A stretch of DNA of 64,000 nt, from contig AP024710.1 in assembly GCA_024363285.1 (NCBI GenBank), positions 3,442,001 to 3,506,000 on the forward strand, in the 5' to 3' direction. The translations under genes were made by a program, and so were the position numbers. This DNA is from Leptolinea sp. HRD-7. Its GTDB lineage: Bacteria > Chloroflexota > Anaerolineae > Anaerolineales > Anaerolineaceae. Under the pieces are notes generated by a model. It did no database searches, was not told the DNA's origin, and saw only the letters and a list, made by a program, of their open reading frames with translations. Numbering within the stretch: the first letter of the stretch is position 1; every line of letters begins with the position of its first letter. This document shows, piece after piece, positions 9,775 to 17,052 of this stretch.

Positions 9775-10632
9775 TCACCTTTTCTCATGATAGACCAGTT
9801 CCGTGTTGCCCATACGGATGGTCTGCATATTGGAAAGACGAGCCTGTTCCACGCGTTTGTTATTGACAAACGTCCCGTTCATGCTCATGTCTTTCAGGTT
9901 GAAGTAGTCACCCCCGCCTTGCAGCATGGCATGCTGCGGCGCGATATCGGGGTCTGGCAGGGCAATATCGGCCTTGAGTGAACTGCTTCCGATGATCGCG
10001 GAAGGGCCGTTAGGTTGCAAGAATTTATCGAGGATGAATTCCGTGCCTTTTAATTTGCCTGACTTAACTTCAAACCAGGCTTTAGACAGCGTGAACACGA
10101 TCAGCGCGATGCAGCCGCCCACGGCCATGCCCATCAGGATCAAGCCAGCCGCCTTACCCAGCAGCGGATCTGAGAGCGCGCCTCGTGAGAATTCCAGCAG
10201 CAAGCCGCCGAGGATGCCGCCGGCAAAACCGCCGGCCGCTCCCTTCCAGATCTGCGCGCCGCCCTTGTAGGCGGCGGCGGTACCGGTTAAAAGACCAAAC
10301 AACCCCCACCCCAACGGCCTGGCCCAACTATACCCGCCGATCACCTGCAGAAAACCTTCCGCGATAGGCAGCCCAATCGCCCCGCCTAACGCGCCCAATC
10401 CACCGGTGATGGCGCCTGAAACCACAGCTTTTTCCCAGTTGCGGGCAGATATGCCTTCGACCGCTCCGATCATGAACCCGATCAGGAACCCGATGAAACC
10501 GCCCACCACCAGGGCATTAAAATACAGACTTTTCGTAAATGACATGCCTGTGAGATTGCTCAACTGCCATGCCAGCAAGCCCCCCAGCCCGCCAAGTACG
10601 GCATAGTAATAGATCTTCATTAACCGGCTCAT
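9775..10632 (-). CDS. polytopic membrane protein with C-terminal degenerate FHA domain
   Basis: 285 residues. The first two thirds are Gly/Ala-rich hydrophobic helices (six or so) resembling a glycine-zipper membrane module. The last 90 residues are FHA-like: IGSS, then DIAPQHAML, then MNGTFVNN. Classical FHA domains read phosphothreonine using GR and SxxH motifs. Here the Arg is Ser (IGSS) and the Ser before xxH is Pro (PQHA), while the NGT turn is kept, so phospho-peptide binding is doubtful. An AAGAGGCG ribosome site precedes the ATG. It lies 9 nt after the JAMM gene and 6 nt before the VWA gene, clearly in the same operon. Confidence 0.88.
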   Translation of the reverse strand: MSRLMKIYYYAVLGGLGGLLAWQLSNLTGMSFTKSLYFNALVVGGFIGFLIGFMIGAVEGISARNWEKAVVSGAITGGLGALGGAIGLPIAEGFLQVIGGYSWARPLGWGLFGLLTGTAAAYKGGAQIWKGAAGGFAGGILGGLLLEFSRGALSDPLLGKAAGLILMGMAVGGCIALIVFTLSKAWFEVKSGKLKGTEFILDKFLQPNGPSAIIGSSSLKADIALPDPDIAPQHAMLQGGGDYFNLKDMSMNGTFVNNKRVEQARLSNMQTIRMGNTELVYHEKR

Positions 10633-10641
10633 AATCGCCTC

Positions 10642-11328
10642 TTATTCTTCCTGTATGTTTTCAACGGGAACAAGGTTACGCCAGTGGACGATGGACCGTC
10701 GGCGGCGGTGATACAGTTCGTTGAACCCGAAATAACAGCGGGTATCCAGCTTGCCATTCACCTGCTTTTGAAAAAAACCGGCCGCGGCGCTATACGGTTC
10801 GATGACCAGCCCAACCTGCCATGGCTCCGGAAAAAAGTTTTCATGAAGCCAACGATCCCATTCTGAGAAAAAGACACCCATTTTGGGGTGGGTATGAAAC
10901 CACCCCAGCAGACGCAGATCAGGATAGTCGTCCGTCAATGTGGCATGCATCCTGACCTGGCTGTCTTGTGTGAATGTCAGAAACGCGCTTCCATGTTCCG
11001 TGAATTCTGCCGGCAGCACCGTATTGATCACGATAAAAGGTTTTCCGGTTTGATTATCCAGATAGGCCTTTCCTGCCAGCCAGCCGCCCACTTCATTGTG
11101 CAGATCGGAACCGGCATGGGCACAGATGCGGATGAAAGCCTGTTGTGTCAAAAAAACCTGAACCGCGGGTTTAATGAGTTCATCCATTTCTACCGGTTTC
11201 CATTGCAATGCGCGGTAGTAAGGCGCGCGGTGATGCCTGAATTTCATATCATCGTGTGTACCGATCCGAATGCGTGACGTGCGATCCACGGAAACCTCGT
11301 TGAAAAATTGCCAGGCGGTTCTGACCAC
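10642..11328 (-). CDS. JAMM/MPN+ metallopeptidase, predicted deubiquitinase-like enzyme
   Basis: 228 residues from GTG at 11328; an ATG at 11247 (201 residues) is an alternative, and neither has a strong ribosome site. The full JAMM zinc motif is present: E79 (HNEVGGW), then H145-T-H147, S155 and D158 in the canonical HxH-x7-S-x2-D spacing. JAMM enzymes (Rpn11, AMSH, bacterial JAB) hydrolyse the bond after a Ubl C-terminal glycine or trim Ubl precursors. In this operon the likely jobs are removing the Ubl from targets or cutting the Ubl-E2 fusion after its Gly88. There is no secretion signal, so it should act in the cytosol. Confidence 0.93.
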   Translation of the reverse strand: MVRTAWQFFNEVSVDRTSRIRIGTHDDMKFRHHRAPYYRALQWKPVEMDELIKPAVQVFLTQQAFIRICAHAGSDLHNEVGGWLAGKAYLDNQTGKPFIVINTVLPAEFTEHGSAFLTFTQDSQVRMHATLTDDYPDLRLLGWFHTHPKMGVFFSEWDRWLHENFFPEPWQVGLVIEPYSAAAGFFQKQVNGKLDTRCYFGFNELYHRRRRSIVHWRNLVPVENIQEE

Positions 11329-11353
11329 CAGAGTACCGCCTGGCCTTTGGATA

Positions 11354-11620
11354 CTACCCCGCGGTGATATCCGCGGTGACCATCAGGCGGTCATCGGCGG
11401 GTACGCCGGCTGCAGCAAGTGTCTCAGCTTCCTGCAACTCGCGTCCCAGTGCTTTACTGTCCAACCGGTAGCTGATCGGACGGCCGTCCGGACCGGTTGT
11501 CGGGAGTTGAAGTGATGTCGCCAGTTCCGGGATCAAGTCGGAAACGGCCACATCATCCGGCACTTCCGCAGTGCGGCTGCCACCCGAAGGGAGAATAAAT
11601 GTTACGCTTTTATCAGACAT
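11354..11620 (-). CDS. free ubiquitin-like protein (YukD/EsaB-like) ending in glycine
   Basis: 88 residues. The ATG at 11620 follows a GGAGGTAACC ribosome site; a longer frame starts inside that site. The sequence has the beta-grasp pattern of YukD/EsaB Ubls (FILPSGG..., VPDDVAVSDLI, LGREL, DDRLMVTADI). It ends ITAG, so the C-terminal glycine is already exposed and no processing is needed for E1 activation; there is one Gly rather than the Gly-Gly of ubiquitin. It aligns without gaps to residues 1-88 of the neighbouring Ubl-E2 fusion, with 61 of 88 identical by hand count. Predicted role: the modifier conjugated by this operon's E1/E2/RING. Confidence 0.9.
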   Translation of the reverse strand: MSDKSVTFILPSGGSRTAEVPDDVAVSDLIPELATSLQLPTTGPDGRPISYRLDSKALGRELQEAETLAAAGVPADDRLMVTADITAG

Positions 11621-11675
11621 GGTTACCTCCATTTGGTTCAGTGAGTTCCTTAAACAAGGTGCACCTTGATGTAAG

Positions 11676-12521
11676 TTATTTAAGTTTGACCCGTGGTCTG
11701 GGGGCCGGTTCCACCGTTTTGATCTTCACGCGCTCCGGGCGCAGCAGTTCACGTTTGTCCAGCGGGAAGCAGCCCGGATGCACGGCGCGGTAGGAACGGC
11801 ACCATTTTGCCGCTTCCGCGTCCCATGGGAACGGCGGTTTGGTGGGGTCATCGTGGAAATTCTTGTACTGCAGCATTTCACCGAGCATGATCACCAGCCG
11901 GTCCAACGAGCGGCTGGCCGCCCACCACGCGGCGTCAATACACACGCTGCCGTTCAAATGATTGATGTTCGGGTGCCAGATGGGAGTCAACCAGCTCATA
12001 CCGGGCCAGCGCTGCGGGTACTGCGCGTGCAGATAGATCTCTACCTGGTGATGTTCTCCGATCTTCGGATTGCCTTTGCCATCAATACCGACGATGGATT
12101 TGCACTTGAAGGTGACAATGTAACGCTCCGGCGGCATACCCGGAACGGCAGACCTGGTCTGCACCGAGATCAGGTCACTGCGGGCCACCAATTCCTGGAT
12201 CAGGTCATAGTCAGCACGCAGACGGCGCATGCGCGGGCTCTGGTCCAGTGAGCCAGCCCCGGCAGTGATATCCGCCGTCAACACCAACCGGTCGCCATCC
12301 GGTACGCCGGCATCGGCGAGGGTTTCTTTTTCCAACAATTCACGTCCCAGGGCTTTGCTGTCCAGCCGGTATCCCATGGGGCGGCCATCCGGCCCGATGG
12401 TGGGCAGTTGTAACAATGACGTCAACTCGGTCAAAATATCGCCAATGGCAACATCATCCGGAATATCCGCCCGGCGGGCTCCGCCATTCGGCAGCACAAT
12501 GGTGATGGAACGATCAGACAT
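11676..12521 (-). CDS. ubiquitin-like domain fused to E2 ubiquitin-conjugating enzyme
   Basis: 281 residues, ATG preceded by CGGAGGA. Residues 1-88 are a Ubl nearly matching the free Ubl downstream. After TADITAG the chain continues through a short linker into a UBC fold (about 97-255). The E2 core is very eukaryote-like: WHPNIN (H183, P184, N185) then GSVCID with the catalytic Cys at 194, nine residues after the HPN Asn, and the following helix pair with a PPFPWD segment. E2 enzymes accept a Ubl thioester from E1 and pass it to a lysine with RING help. The built-in Ubl could bind the E2 backside, or be released by the JAMM enzyme at Gly88. Confidence 0.95.
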   Translation of the reverse strand: MSDRSITIVLPNGGARRADIPDDVAIGDILTELTSLLQLPTIGPDGRPMGYRLDSKALGRELLEKETLADAGVPDGDRLVLTADITAGAGSLDQSPRMRRLRADYDLIQELVARSDLISVQTRSAVPGMPPERYIVTFKCKSIVGIDGKGNPKIGEHHQVEIYLHAQYPQRWPGMSWLTPIWHPNINHLNGSVCIDAAWWAASRSLDRLVIMLGEMLQYKNFHDDPTKPPFPWDAEAAKWCRSYRAVHPGCFPLDKRELLRPERVKIKTVEPAPRPRVKLK

Positions 12522-12542
12522 ACAAATCCTCCGGTAACAGGG

Positions 12543-13583
12543 TTAGAGCATGGCGTGGTTGTGGGGTACCTGGCATGAGCCGGTGATATCCCAGCATTCT
12601 TTATGATGCGCTGTGTGACAGATGGGGCATACAACCATAGACTTTTTATCACGCCCTGTGATCTCTTGCAGGCAATACGGGCAGCGCATCTCTTCTTTTC
12701 CCGTCAACCGCACGGAATGGGGCATTTTGCGCCCTCCGTGTTTGCGCGGCAGTTTGACCGGCAGCGCGGCGGGTGGAACCGTACGGTGATCAGGCTCCGA
12801 AATGTGCAGGCGGGCTTCCGCTTTGCGCTGACCGGTGATCACCACACGGCTCCCGGGGTGCAGCCAAAGCTGCACAGGTTTGACAATGGAATGCCGGAAG
12901 AATTTACCCAGAGCCTTCCACTGATTATTCACCTTACGTTTCCACCGGCGCCACGCGCTCTGGCGGAAATAGCGTTTGCGCATGTCATCCGGGATGATCG
13001 AAAAGGAGCGTGACCGGTTTTGTGATACAGGTTTTCTCTCTGCTGAATGACGCACGGATGGTACCTCCGTGTATTCCATGGTGTTGACCGGTTCCGAATA
13101 AACGTCGCGCGGCTCAACTTCAATGATTTCCGCCTTCGGCTTACGGCTCCAGGCGAATACCGAAACGAGTGACGTGGCTATGCCCATCCCGGTGAGGATG
13201 AAGAAATCGGGCTGTACCAGCGCGGTATGAAATTCCGTAAGATCAACCTCCAGCCAGTATTTTCCTGCCAGTCCGGCGACGGCCAGCACCAGGGGCACGG
13301 TCACTGCGGCCAGCAGCCAGCGGATAACGTAGTGCGCGCCGACAAACATGAAACGCGCCAGCACACCCGCGGATAGGCCGCAGAAGACCGCCAGAACCGT
13401 GGGGATCAGATCCACCCAGGTAAACCGGGTGAACAGAAGAAAATACACCAGAATGCCGCAGAAATCCGCCGTCAGGAAGATCAATATGAAAAGGCGGACG
13501 AGAAAGCTGTTCACCGCTTTCATGAACGGGCGTGTTCCGGAACGGGTGAGCCCCGCCGATGGGAGTTCCATACCACTTTCCAT
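12543..13583 (-). CDS. membrane protein with C-terminal prokaryotic RING-like zinc finger (candidate E3)
   Basis: 346 residues, ATG one base after the E1 stop, with GGAAAGAG upstream; an ATG at 13571 is a possible alternative. About four transmembrane helices occupy residues 25-165, followed by a long basic cytosolic region. A C-terminal zinc finger has ligands C301, C304, C319, C322, H326/H327, C330, C337 and H341 (CPYC, VVCPIC, HHKECW). The CxxC...CxxC-x3-HHxxCW pattern is that of the bacterial Prok-RING treble-clef families found in ubiquitin-like operons. Together with E1 and E2 it is best read as an E3 that holds conjugation at the membrane. Ligase activity is inferred, not shown. Confidence 0.87.
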   Translation of the reverse strand: MESGMELPSAGLTRSGTRPFMKAVNSFLVRLFILIFLTADFCGILVYFLLFTRFTWVDLIPTVLAVFCGLSAGVLARFMFVGAHYVIRWLLAAVTVPLVLAVAGLAGKYWLEVDLTEFHTALVQPDFFILTGMGIATSLVSVFAWSRKPKAEIIEVEPRDVYSEPVNTMEYTEVPSVRHSAERKPVSQNRSRSFSIIPDDMRKRYFRQSAWRRWKRKVNNQWKALGKFFRHSIVKPVQLWLHPGSRVVITGQRKAEARLHISEPDHRTVPPAALPVKLPRKHGGRKMPHSVRLTGKEEMRCPYCLQEITGRDKKSMVVCPICHTAHHKECWDITGSCQVPHNHAML

Positions 13584-13584
13584 G

Positions 13585-15243
13585 TCACTCTTTCCACAGG
13601 GTCACCCGACCATGTGCCGGATTAGAAGGCGGTTCGTCGGCTGCCGAAACGGCGTGCAGTCGGATGGACTGGCGCAGCGCGGTGGCCATCAACCGGTTAT
13701 CCTGTTTTTCAAAATGCCGGAAGTGCAGCGTGTTGCCCAGGTCGCCGGTTAATTCGTAAAATCTGTATTCTGCCGCGTTGAACGCGCGGACGACATGCAG
13801 CGGCGGAATTCCGGCCGCCGCCAGTGACATACGGGCGAATGGTTCTTTGCCGGTAATGGTATGGGTCATTTCGATCTCACGCAGAATACCGCAGGCCGGG
13901 CAGTGCGCCGCCTTGAACCCTACCTGTGACATGGGCTTCAGTATCTCTTCATGGGTGCCGCACTGCGGGCATGTGAGCGAAAGGATCAGTTCCTGATCCA
14001 GCTCAATGACCGTATCCGGCCCGAGGTCGGACTGAGCGATGCGCGCCAGGTCAGCCAGCGTGGTGGTGCCGGCGGAAATCGGCAGTTCGCTGATCTCACC
14101 GTAGCTCCAATGGCTTTCGCAGTCTTCGCGCGCTGTGTAGGCGGAAGTGTGCATCTCATTGGTCAGCCCGTTGAAATGGGTGACCTTACCCGCCTGCACC
14201 GGCATGCCGTGGATCAACTTCAGGGCTTCCTGCGCCTGCATCGCCCCGATGATCGACGCGATGGTCGGCGTGGTGGGCACCTTGCCCAACAGCACATTTT
14301 CGCGGGCCAGAAGGGGGCAGGAGTAACGCACGGCCAGATCGCGGCGCGCCTGTTCGGTGAGGCTGCATTCAAAGCAGGCTCCCTGCCCGGGGATGAATAC
14401 CCTGACCAGACCGTAAAGCTCCTGGATGGCGCCATCAACCCAGGGTTTGCCCACCCAGTAGGCAAAGCGGTTGACAGCCAGCCGGGCTTCACGGTTATCA
14501 AGGCAGCCGATGATCACATCCATGCGGCGGAATATACCCAGTCCCACCTGGTTGGAAATATCGCCGTGCAGGTACTGCACTTTGACATTCGGGTTGAGTT
14601 CTTTGACACGGGCGGCGGCCACTTCCGCTTTGTCGCGGGACGAGTCACTCTCACGGAAAAGCACGGAGCGGCTCAGGTTGGCCATTTCCACCGTATCAAA
14701 ATCGACGATCAGGATGTGCCCTACGCCCATCAGGGCCAGATTTTTGACGACTTCGTTGCCCAGCGCACCCGCGCCCACCACCATCACATGGGCGTTTTCC
14801 ACCTTTTCGCGTTCCCACCATGAGATCAACTGGAAGGTGCCGGAACGGTCGGTTTTCAGGTTCGGGATCTGCAGCGGCTTCTCGGGGGTCACCGGCAGGC
14901 GGCGGGGACCGGTGGGCGGTTCCTGCCCGGCCGGCCTTGCCTGCGCGGGCGCTTCCGCCCTGGCCCAGGAAGCCAGTTCGCGGGCGCGGGCCGCGTTGCC
15001 GGCGGTGATAGCGCACACGAACCAGCCCACGCTGACGCGTGATTCGATCAGGCGGCTGTCCAGCAGGATCTTGAGGGCTTCCCGCAGGGTTGACCGGCTG
15101 ACGCCGAATTCCTTGACCAGGTCGCGTTCCGTGGCGAGTTGCGTGCCGGGGGCATAGATGCCGTCAAGTATGCTGGCGGCTAACTTGCCGGCGATGATCT
15201 CGGCAAGGGATTTACGGGTGATGGGGGCGTTTGGTATGTTCAT
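13585..15243 (-). CDS. GntR-type winged helix fused to E1-like ubiquitin-activating enzyme
   Basis: 552 residues in one frame. Residues 8-78 are a GntR/FadR-type DNA-binding domain (PGTQLATERDL, EFGVSRSTLREAL, SVGWFV). After a Pro/Ala-rich linker (95-130) comes an E1/ThiF/MoeB adenylation domain: VGAGALG (156-162), the DFD acid at the end of the next strand, NLSR, K205, and CLDN (247-250). Zinc ligands are C290, C293 and probably C375 with H378; a second ribbon is C425, C428, C448 and C451. Cys309 (RYSC) is a candidate catalytic thiol; the crossover-loop site used in eukaryotic UBA3 has no Cys here. First gene of the operon, so the HTH may autoregulate it. Confidence 0.93.
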   Translation of the reverse strand: MNIPNAPITRKSLAEIIAGKLAASILDGIYAPGTQLATERDLVKEFGVSRSTLREALKILLDSRLIESRVSVGWFVCAITAGNAARARELASWARAEAPAQARPAGQEPPTGPRRLPVTPEKPLQIPNLKTDRSGTFQLISWWEREKVENAHVMVVGAGALGNEVVKNLALMGVGHILIVDFDTVEMANLSRSVLFRESDSSRDKAEVAAARVKELNPNVKVQYLHGDISNQVGLGIFRRMDVIIGCLDNREARLAVNRFAYWVGKPWVDGAIQELYGLVRVFIPGQGACFECSLTEQARRDLAVRYSCPLLARENVLLGKVPTTPTIASIIGAMQAQEALKLIHGMPVQAGKVTHFNGLTNEMHTSAYTAREDCESHWSYGEISELPISAGTTTLADLARIAQSDLGPDTVIELDQELILSLTCPQCGTHEEILKPMSQVGFKAAHCPACGILREIEMTHTITGKEPFARMSLAAAGIPPLHVVRAFNAAEYRFYELTGDLGNTLHFRHFEKQDNRLMATALRQSIRLHAVSAADEPPSNPAHGRVTLWKE

Positions 15244-15282
15244 GGTGTTTTGGTCTGACCTTCATACCAAGATTTTAGACCA
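15231..15282 (-). promoter_or_regulatory. nested palindromes over the E1 start: candidate GntR operator
   Basis: Three nested symmetric motifs cover the promoter and start codon. TGGTCT (15251-15256) and AGACCA (15277-15282) form one inverted repeat; TTGGTATG (15231-15238) and CATACCAA (15263-15270) form another. At the centre, GGTCTGACC (15252-15260) is an odd palindrome, and TGGTCTGACCT differs at one specified position from the TNGTNNNACNA consensus of FadR-subfamily operators. The first gene encodes a GntR-type HTH, so negative autoregulation by the E1 fusion protein is the simplest reading. Inference only. Confidence 0.55.
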
Positions 15283-15299
15283 CATCACCACAATGTCAA
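15272..15299 (-). promoter_or_regulatory. sigma70-type promoter of the ubiquitin-like operon
   Basis: On the minus strand a perfect TTGACA (15299-15294) is followed, after 16 nt, by TAAAAT (15277-15272). The expected transcription start is near 15265, leaving a leader of about 20 nt before the ATG at 15243. The leader lacks a strong ribosome-binding site, which may keep E1 expression low. Confidence 0.7.
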
Positions 15300-15404
15300 C
15301 CGTTTTTTACCGACGACTTTCTTAAATTTAAGTATACGGGATGCTTAAAACATCATATTCAAGCTGCAATCTTAAACTATCCTATGCGCATACAGAATCA
15401 AAAT

Positions 15405-15438
15405 AAAAAAACTTCCAGCTTATCACCGGAAGTTTTTT
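15405..15438 (-). terminator. terminator downstream of tRNA-CAU
   Basis: AAAAAACTTCC (15405-15415) pairs with GGAAGTTTTTT (15428-15438). On the minus strand the stem is followed by a T run and lies 6 nt beyond the tRNA 3' end. Confidence 0.85.
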
Positions 15439-15443
15439 ATATT

Positions 15444-15518
15444 TGGTGGCGAGAGTGGGATTTGGACCCACGACCAAGGGCTTATGAGTCCCCTGCTCTA
15501 CCACTGAGCTACCTCGCC
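15444..15518 (-). tRNA. tRNA with CAU anticodon (Met elongator or Ile2)
   Basis: A 75-nt cloverleaf on the minus strand has acceptor stem GGCGAGG/TCTCGCC with one G-T pair, D-arm AGCTCAGTGGTAGAGC, anticodon loop CTCATAA, T-arm GTGGGTCCAAATCCCAC and encoded CCA. The anticodon is CAU and it is not an initiator, since the acceptor is fully paired. The anticodon arm and the TTGGTCG variable region look more like isoleucine-2 tRNAs (read AUA after lysidine modification) than elongator Met, but this is not decisive. A terminator follows. Confidence 0.9.
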
Positions 15519-15558
15519 AAAATCGCGAGGCATAGTTTAACATAATGCCGGATAGCTG

Positions 15559-16926
15559 TCAACGGCTTTGGGCGTGGATCAGCCCCTTATACCACCGGCC
15601 GCTTTCCTTGACCGTGCGTTTCTGCGTGGCGTAATCCACATACACAATGCCAAACCGTTTGCTGTACCCGGCCGCCCACTCGAAATTATCCATAAGCGAC
15701 CAGACGAAATAGCCGCGCAGATCGCAGCCTTCTTCCAGCGCCTGATGCGCCTTGCGGATATAGCTGTCAAGGAACTGCACCCGCAGCGGGTCGTTGACCG
15801 TCCCGTCTTCCAGCGGACGGTCGTCAAAGGCCGCGCCGTTCTCGGTGATATACACCGGCGGGTTGTTGTATTCATCCTTGAGCAGGCGCAGGCACTCGTA
15901 GATGCCCTGCGGGTAGACCTCCCAGCCCATGCTGGTGTGCTGCACGCCGTCACGCACAAATTCGGTATCGGCGATGTCCGACCCGCTGATGTCCATCTGC
16001 AAGAACGGTACGTACCACCTGAAGGTGGCGAACTCGCGCTGGTAGTTGTTGATCCCCAGGAAGTCAATGGGCTGCGAGATGAGGCTCATGTCACCCTCTT
16101 TGACAGCCGGGTGCAGCAGGCGGGTGCGTCCCCATAGAGGTTCGGGGTAACTGCCCTTGTAGATCGGGCTGAGGGTGATGTGATTCAGGAACTGGTTAGC
16201 CAGCATGGCGGCCTGGCGGTCTTTGTCCGTATCGGTCTGCGGGTGGATAGGTGTCAGGCTGACCACGATGCCCATCTTGCATTGCGGGGCAACGGCGCGG
16301 ATGCGCTCCACCGCCATGCCGTGCCCCAGCAGCAGGTGATGCATCACCCGGAAATAGGCGGGTAGGCTGGTTTTGCCCGGCGCGTGCTGCCCGAGGAAAT
16401 GCCCGAGGGCGGCAAACTCGAACGGCTCATTCAACGTCGTCCAGTTGACGACGCGGTCGCCCAGGGCACGCACCACTGTCTCCGTGTAATCGGCGAACAG
16501 GCTGCTCACGGCGCGGTTCTCAAACCCGTTGTATCGGGTCTGCAGCGCCTGCGGCAGGTCCCAGTGGAACAGCGTGGGGAACGGGGTGATATCGTTCTTC
16601 AGCAGCAGGTCAGTCAGCCGGCTGTAAAAATCAAGACCTTTCTGGTTGACCTGCCCTTCCCCATCCGGGTAAATCCGCGGCCAGGCGATGGAGAACCGGT
16701 AGGCCTTCAAGCCAAGGGATTTCATAAGCGCCACATCTTCGGCCATTCGGTTGTAGTGGTCACAGGCTATGTCACCGTTATCGCTGTTACGGATCTTGCC
16801 TTTGGTGTGGCTGAAGGTATCCCAGACCGACGGGCCCCGGCCGTCAACATTCACGGCCCCTTCAATCTGATAAGCGGAAGAAGCGGCGCCGAACACAAAA
16901 CCGGGCGGGAATTTCGGGTACTCCAT
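15559..16926 (-). CDS. glycoside hydrolase family 1 beta-glucosidase
   Basis: 455 residues from ATG at 16926, chosen because GGAGGTTTGAC directly precedes it and the GH1 N-terminus (FPPGFVFGAASSAYQIEG) begins here; an upstream in-frame extension is not needed. Both GH1 catalytic glutamates are present: acid/base E167 in TLNEP and nucleophile E362 in YITENG. Full-length (alpha/beta)8 barrel with no signal peptide, so it hydrolyses beta-linked disaccharides or glucosides in the cytosol. It is divergently transcribed from an MFS sugar permease across a 126-bp region that carries a palindrome, suggesting co-regulated uptake and hydrolysis. The exact glycoside is unknown. Confidence 0.95.
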   Translation of the reverse strand: MEYPKFPPGFVFGAASSAYQIEGAVNVDGRGPSVWDTFSHTKGKIRNSDNGDIACDHYNRMAEDVALMKSLGLKAYRFSIAWPRIYPDGEGQVNQKGLDFYSRLTDLLLKNDITPFPTLFHWDLPQALQTRYNGFENRAVSSLFADYTETVVRALGDRVVNWTTLNEPFEFAALGHFLGQHAPGKTSLPAYFRVMHHLLLGHGMAVERIRAVAPQCKMGIVVSLTPIHPQTDTDKDRQAAMLANQFLNHITLSPIYKGSYPEPLWGRTRLLHPAVKEGDMSLISQPIDFLGINNYQREFATFRWYVPFLQMDISGSDIADTEFVRDGVQHTSMGWEVYPQGIYECLRLLKDEYNNPPVYITENGAAFDDRPLEDGTVNDPLRVQFLDSYIRKAHQALEEGCDLRGYFVWSLMDNFEWAAGYSKRFGIVYVDYATQKRTVKESGRWYKGLIHAQSR

Positions 16927-16950
16927 GTCAAACCTCCGGAAATTTGATAT

Positions 16951-16966
16951 AGTAATAAGCGTTACT
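16951..16966. promoter_or_regulatory. palindrome between divergent sugar genes, candidate operator
   Basis: AGTAATAAGCGTTACT has symmetric arms AGTAA/TTACT around a centre containing CG when read on either strand, as in LacI-family operators. It is the only clear palindrome between the GH1 and MFS starts. No LacI-type gene lies in the window, so the regulator would be elsewhere. Confidence 0.4.
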
Positions 16967-17052
16967 TTATGGTTTGATTTTATACCAAACCCCTCCCGCA
17001 CCACTAAATTTTTTCTTACAATCCAGATTATTTTTACTCAGGAAGGTTCCCC

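Noticed and set aside
13951-14823. 290-residue plus-strand ORF opposite the E1 gene
   Set aside because: It is a mirror of a G+C-rich coding region; the minus-strand frame carries clear E1 motifs and the plus-strand frame has no recognisable domain or ribosome site.
8632-15243. Type VII secretion locus, suggested by the YukD/EsaB-like Ubl
   Set aside because: No WXG100, EccC/EssC ATPase or other secretion gene is present; E1, E2 and JAMM neighbours point to conjugation.
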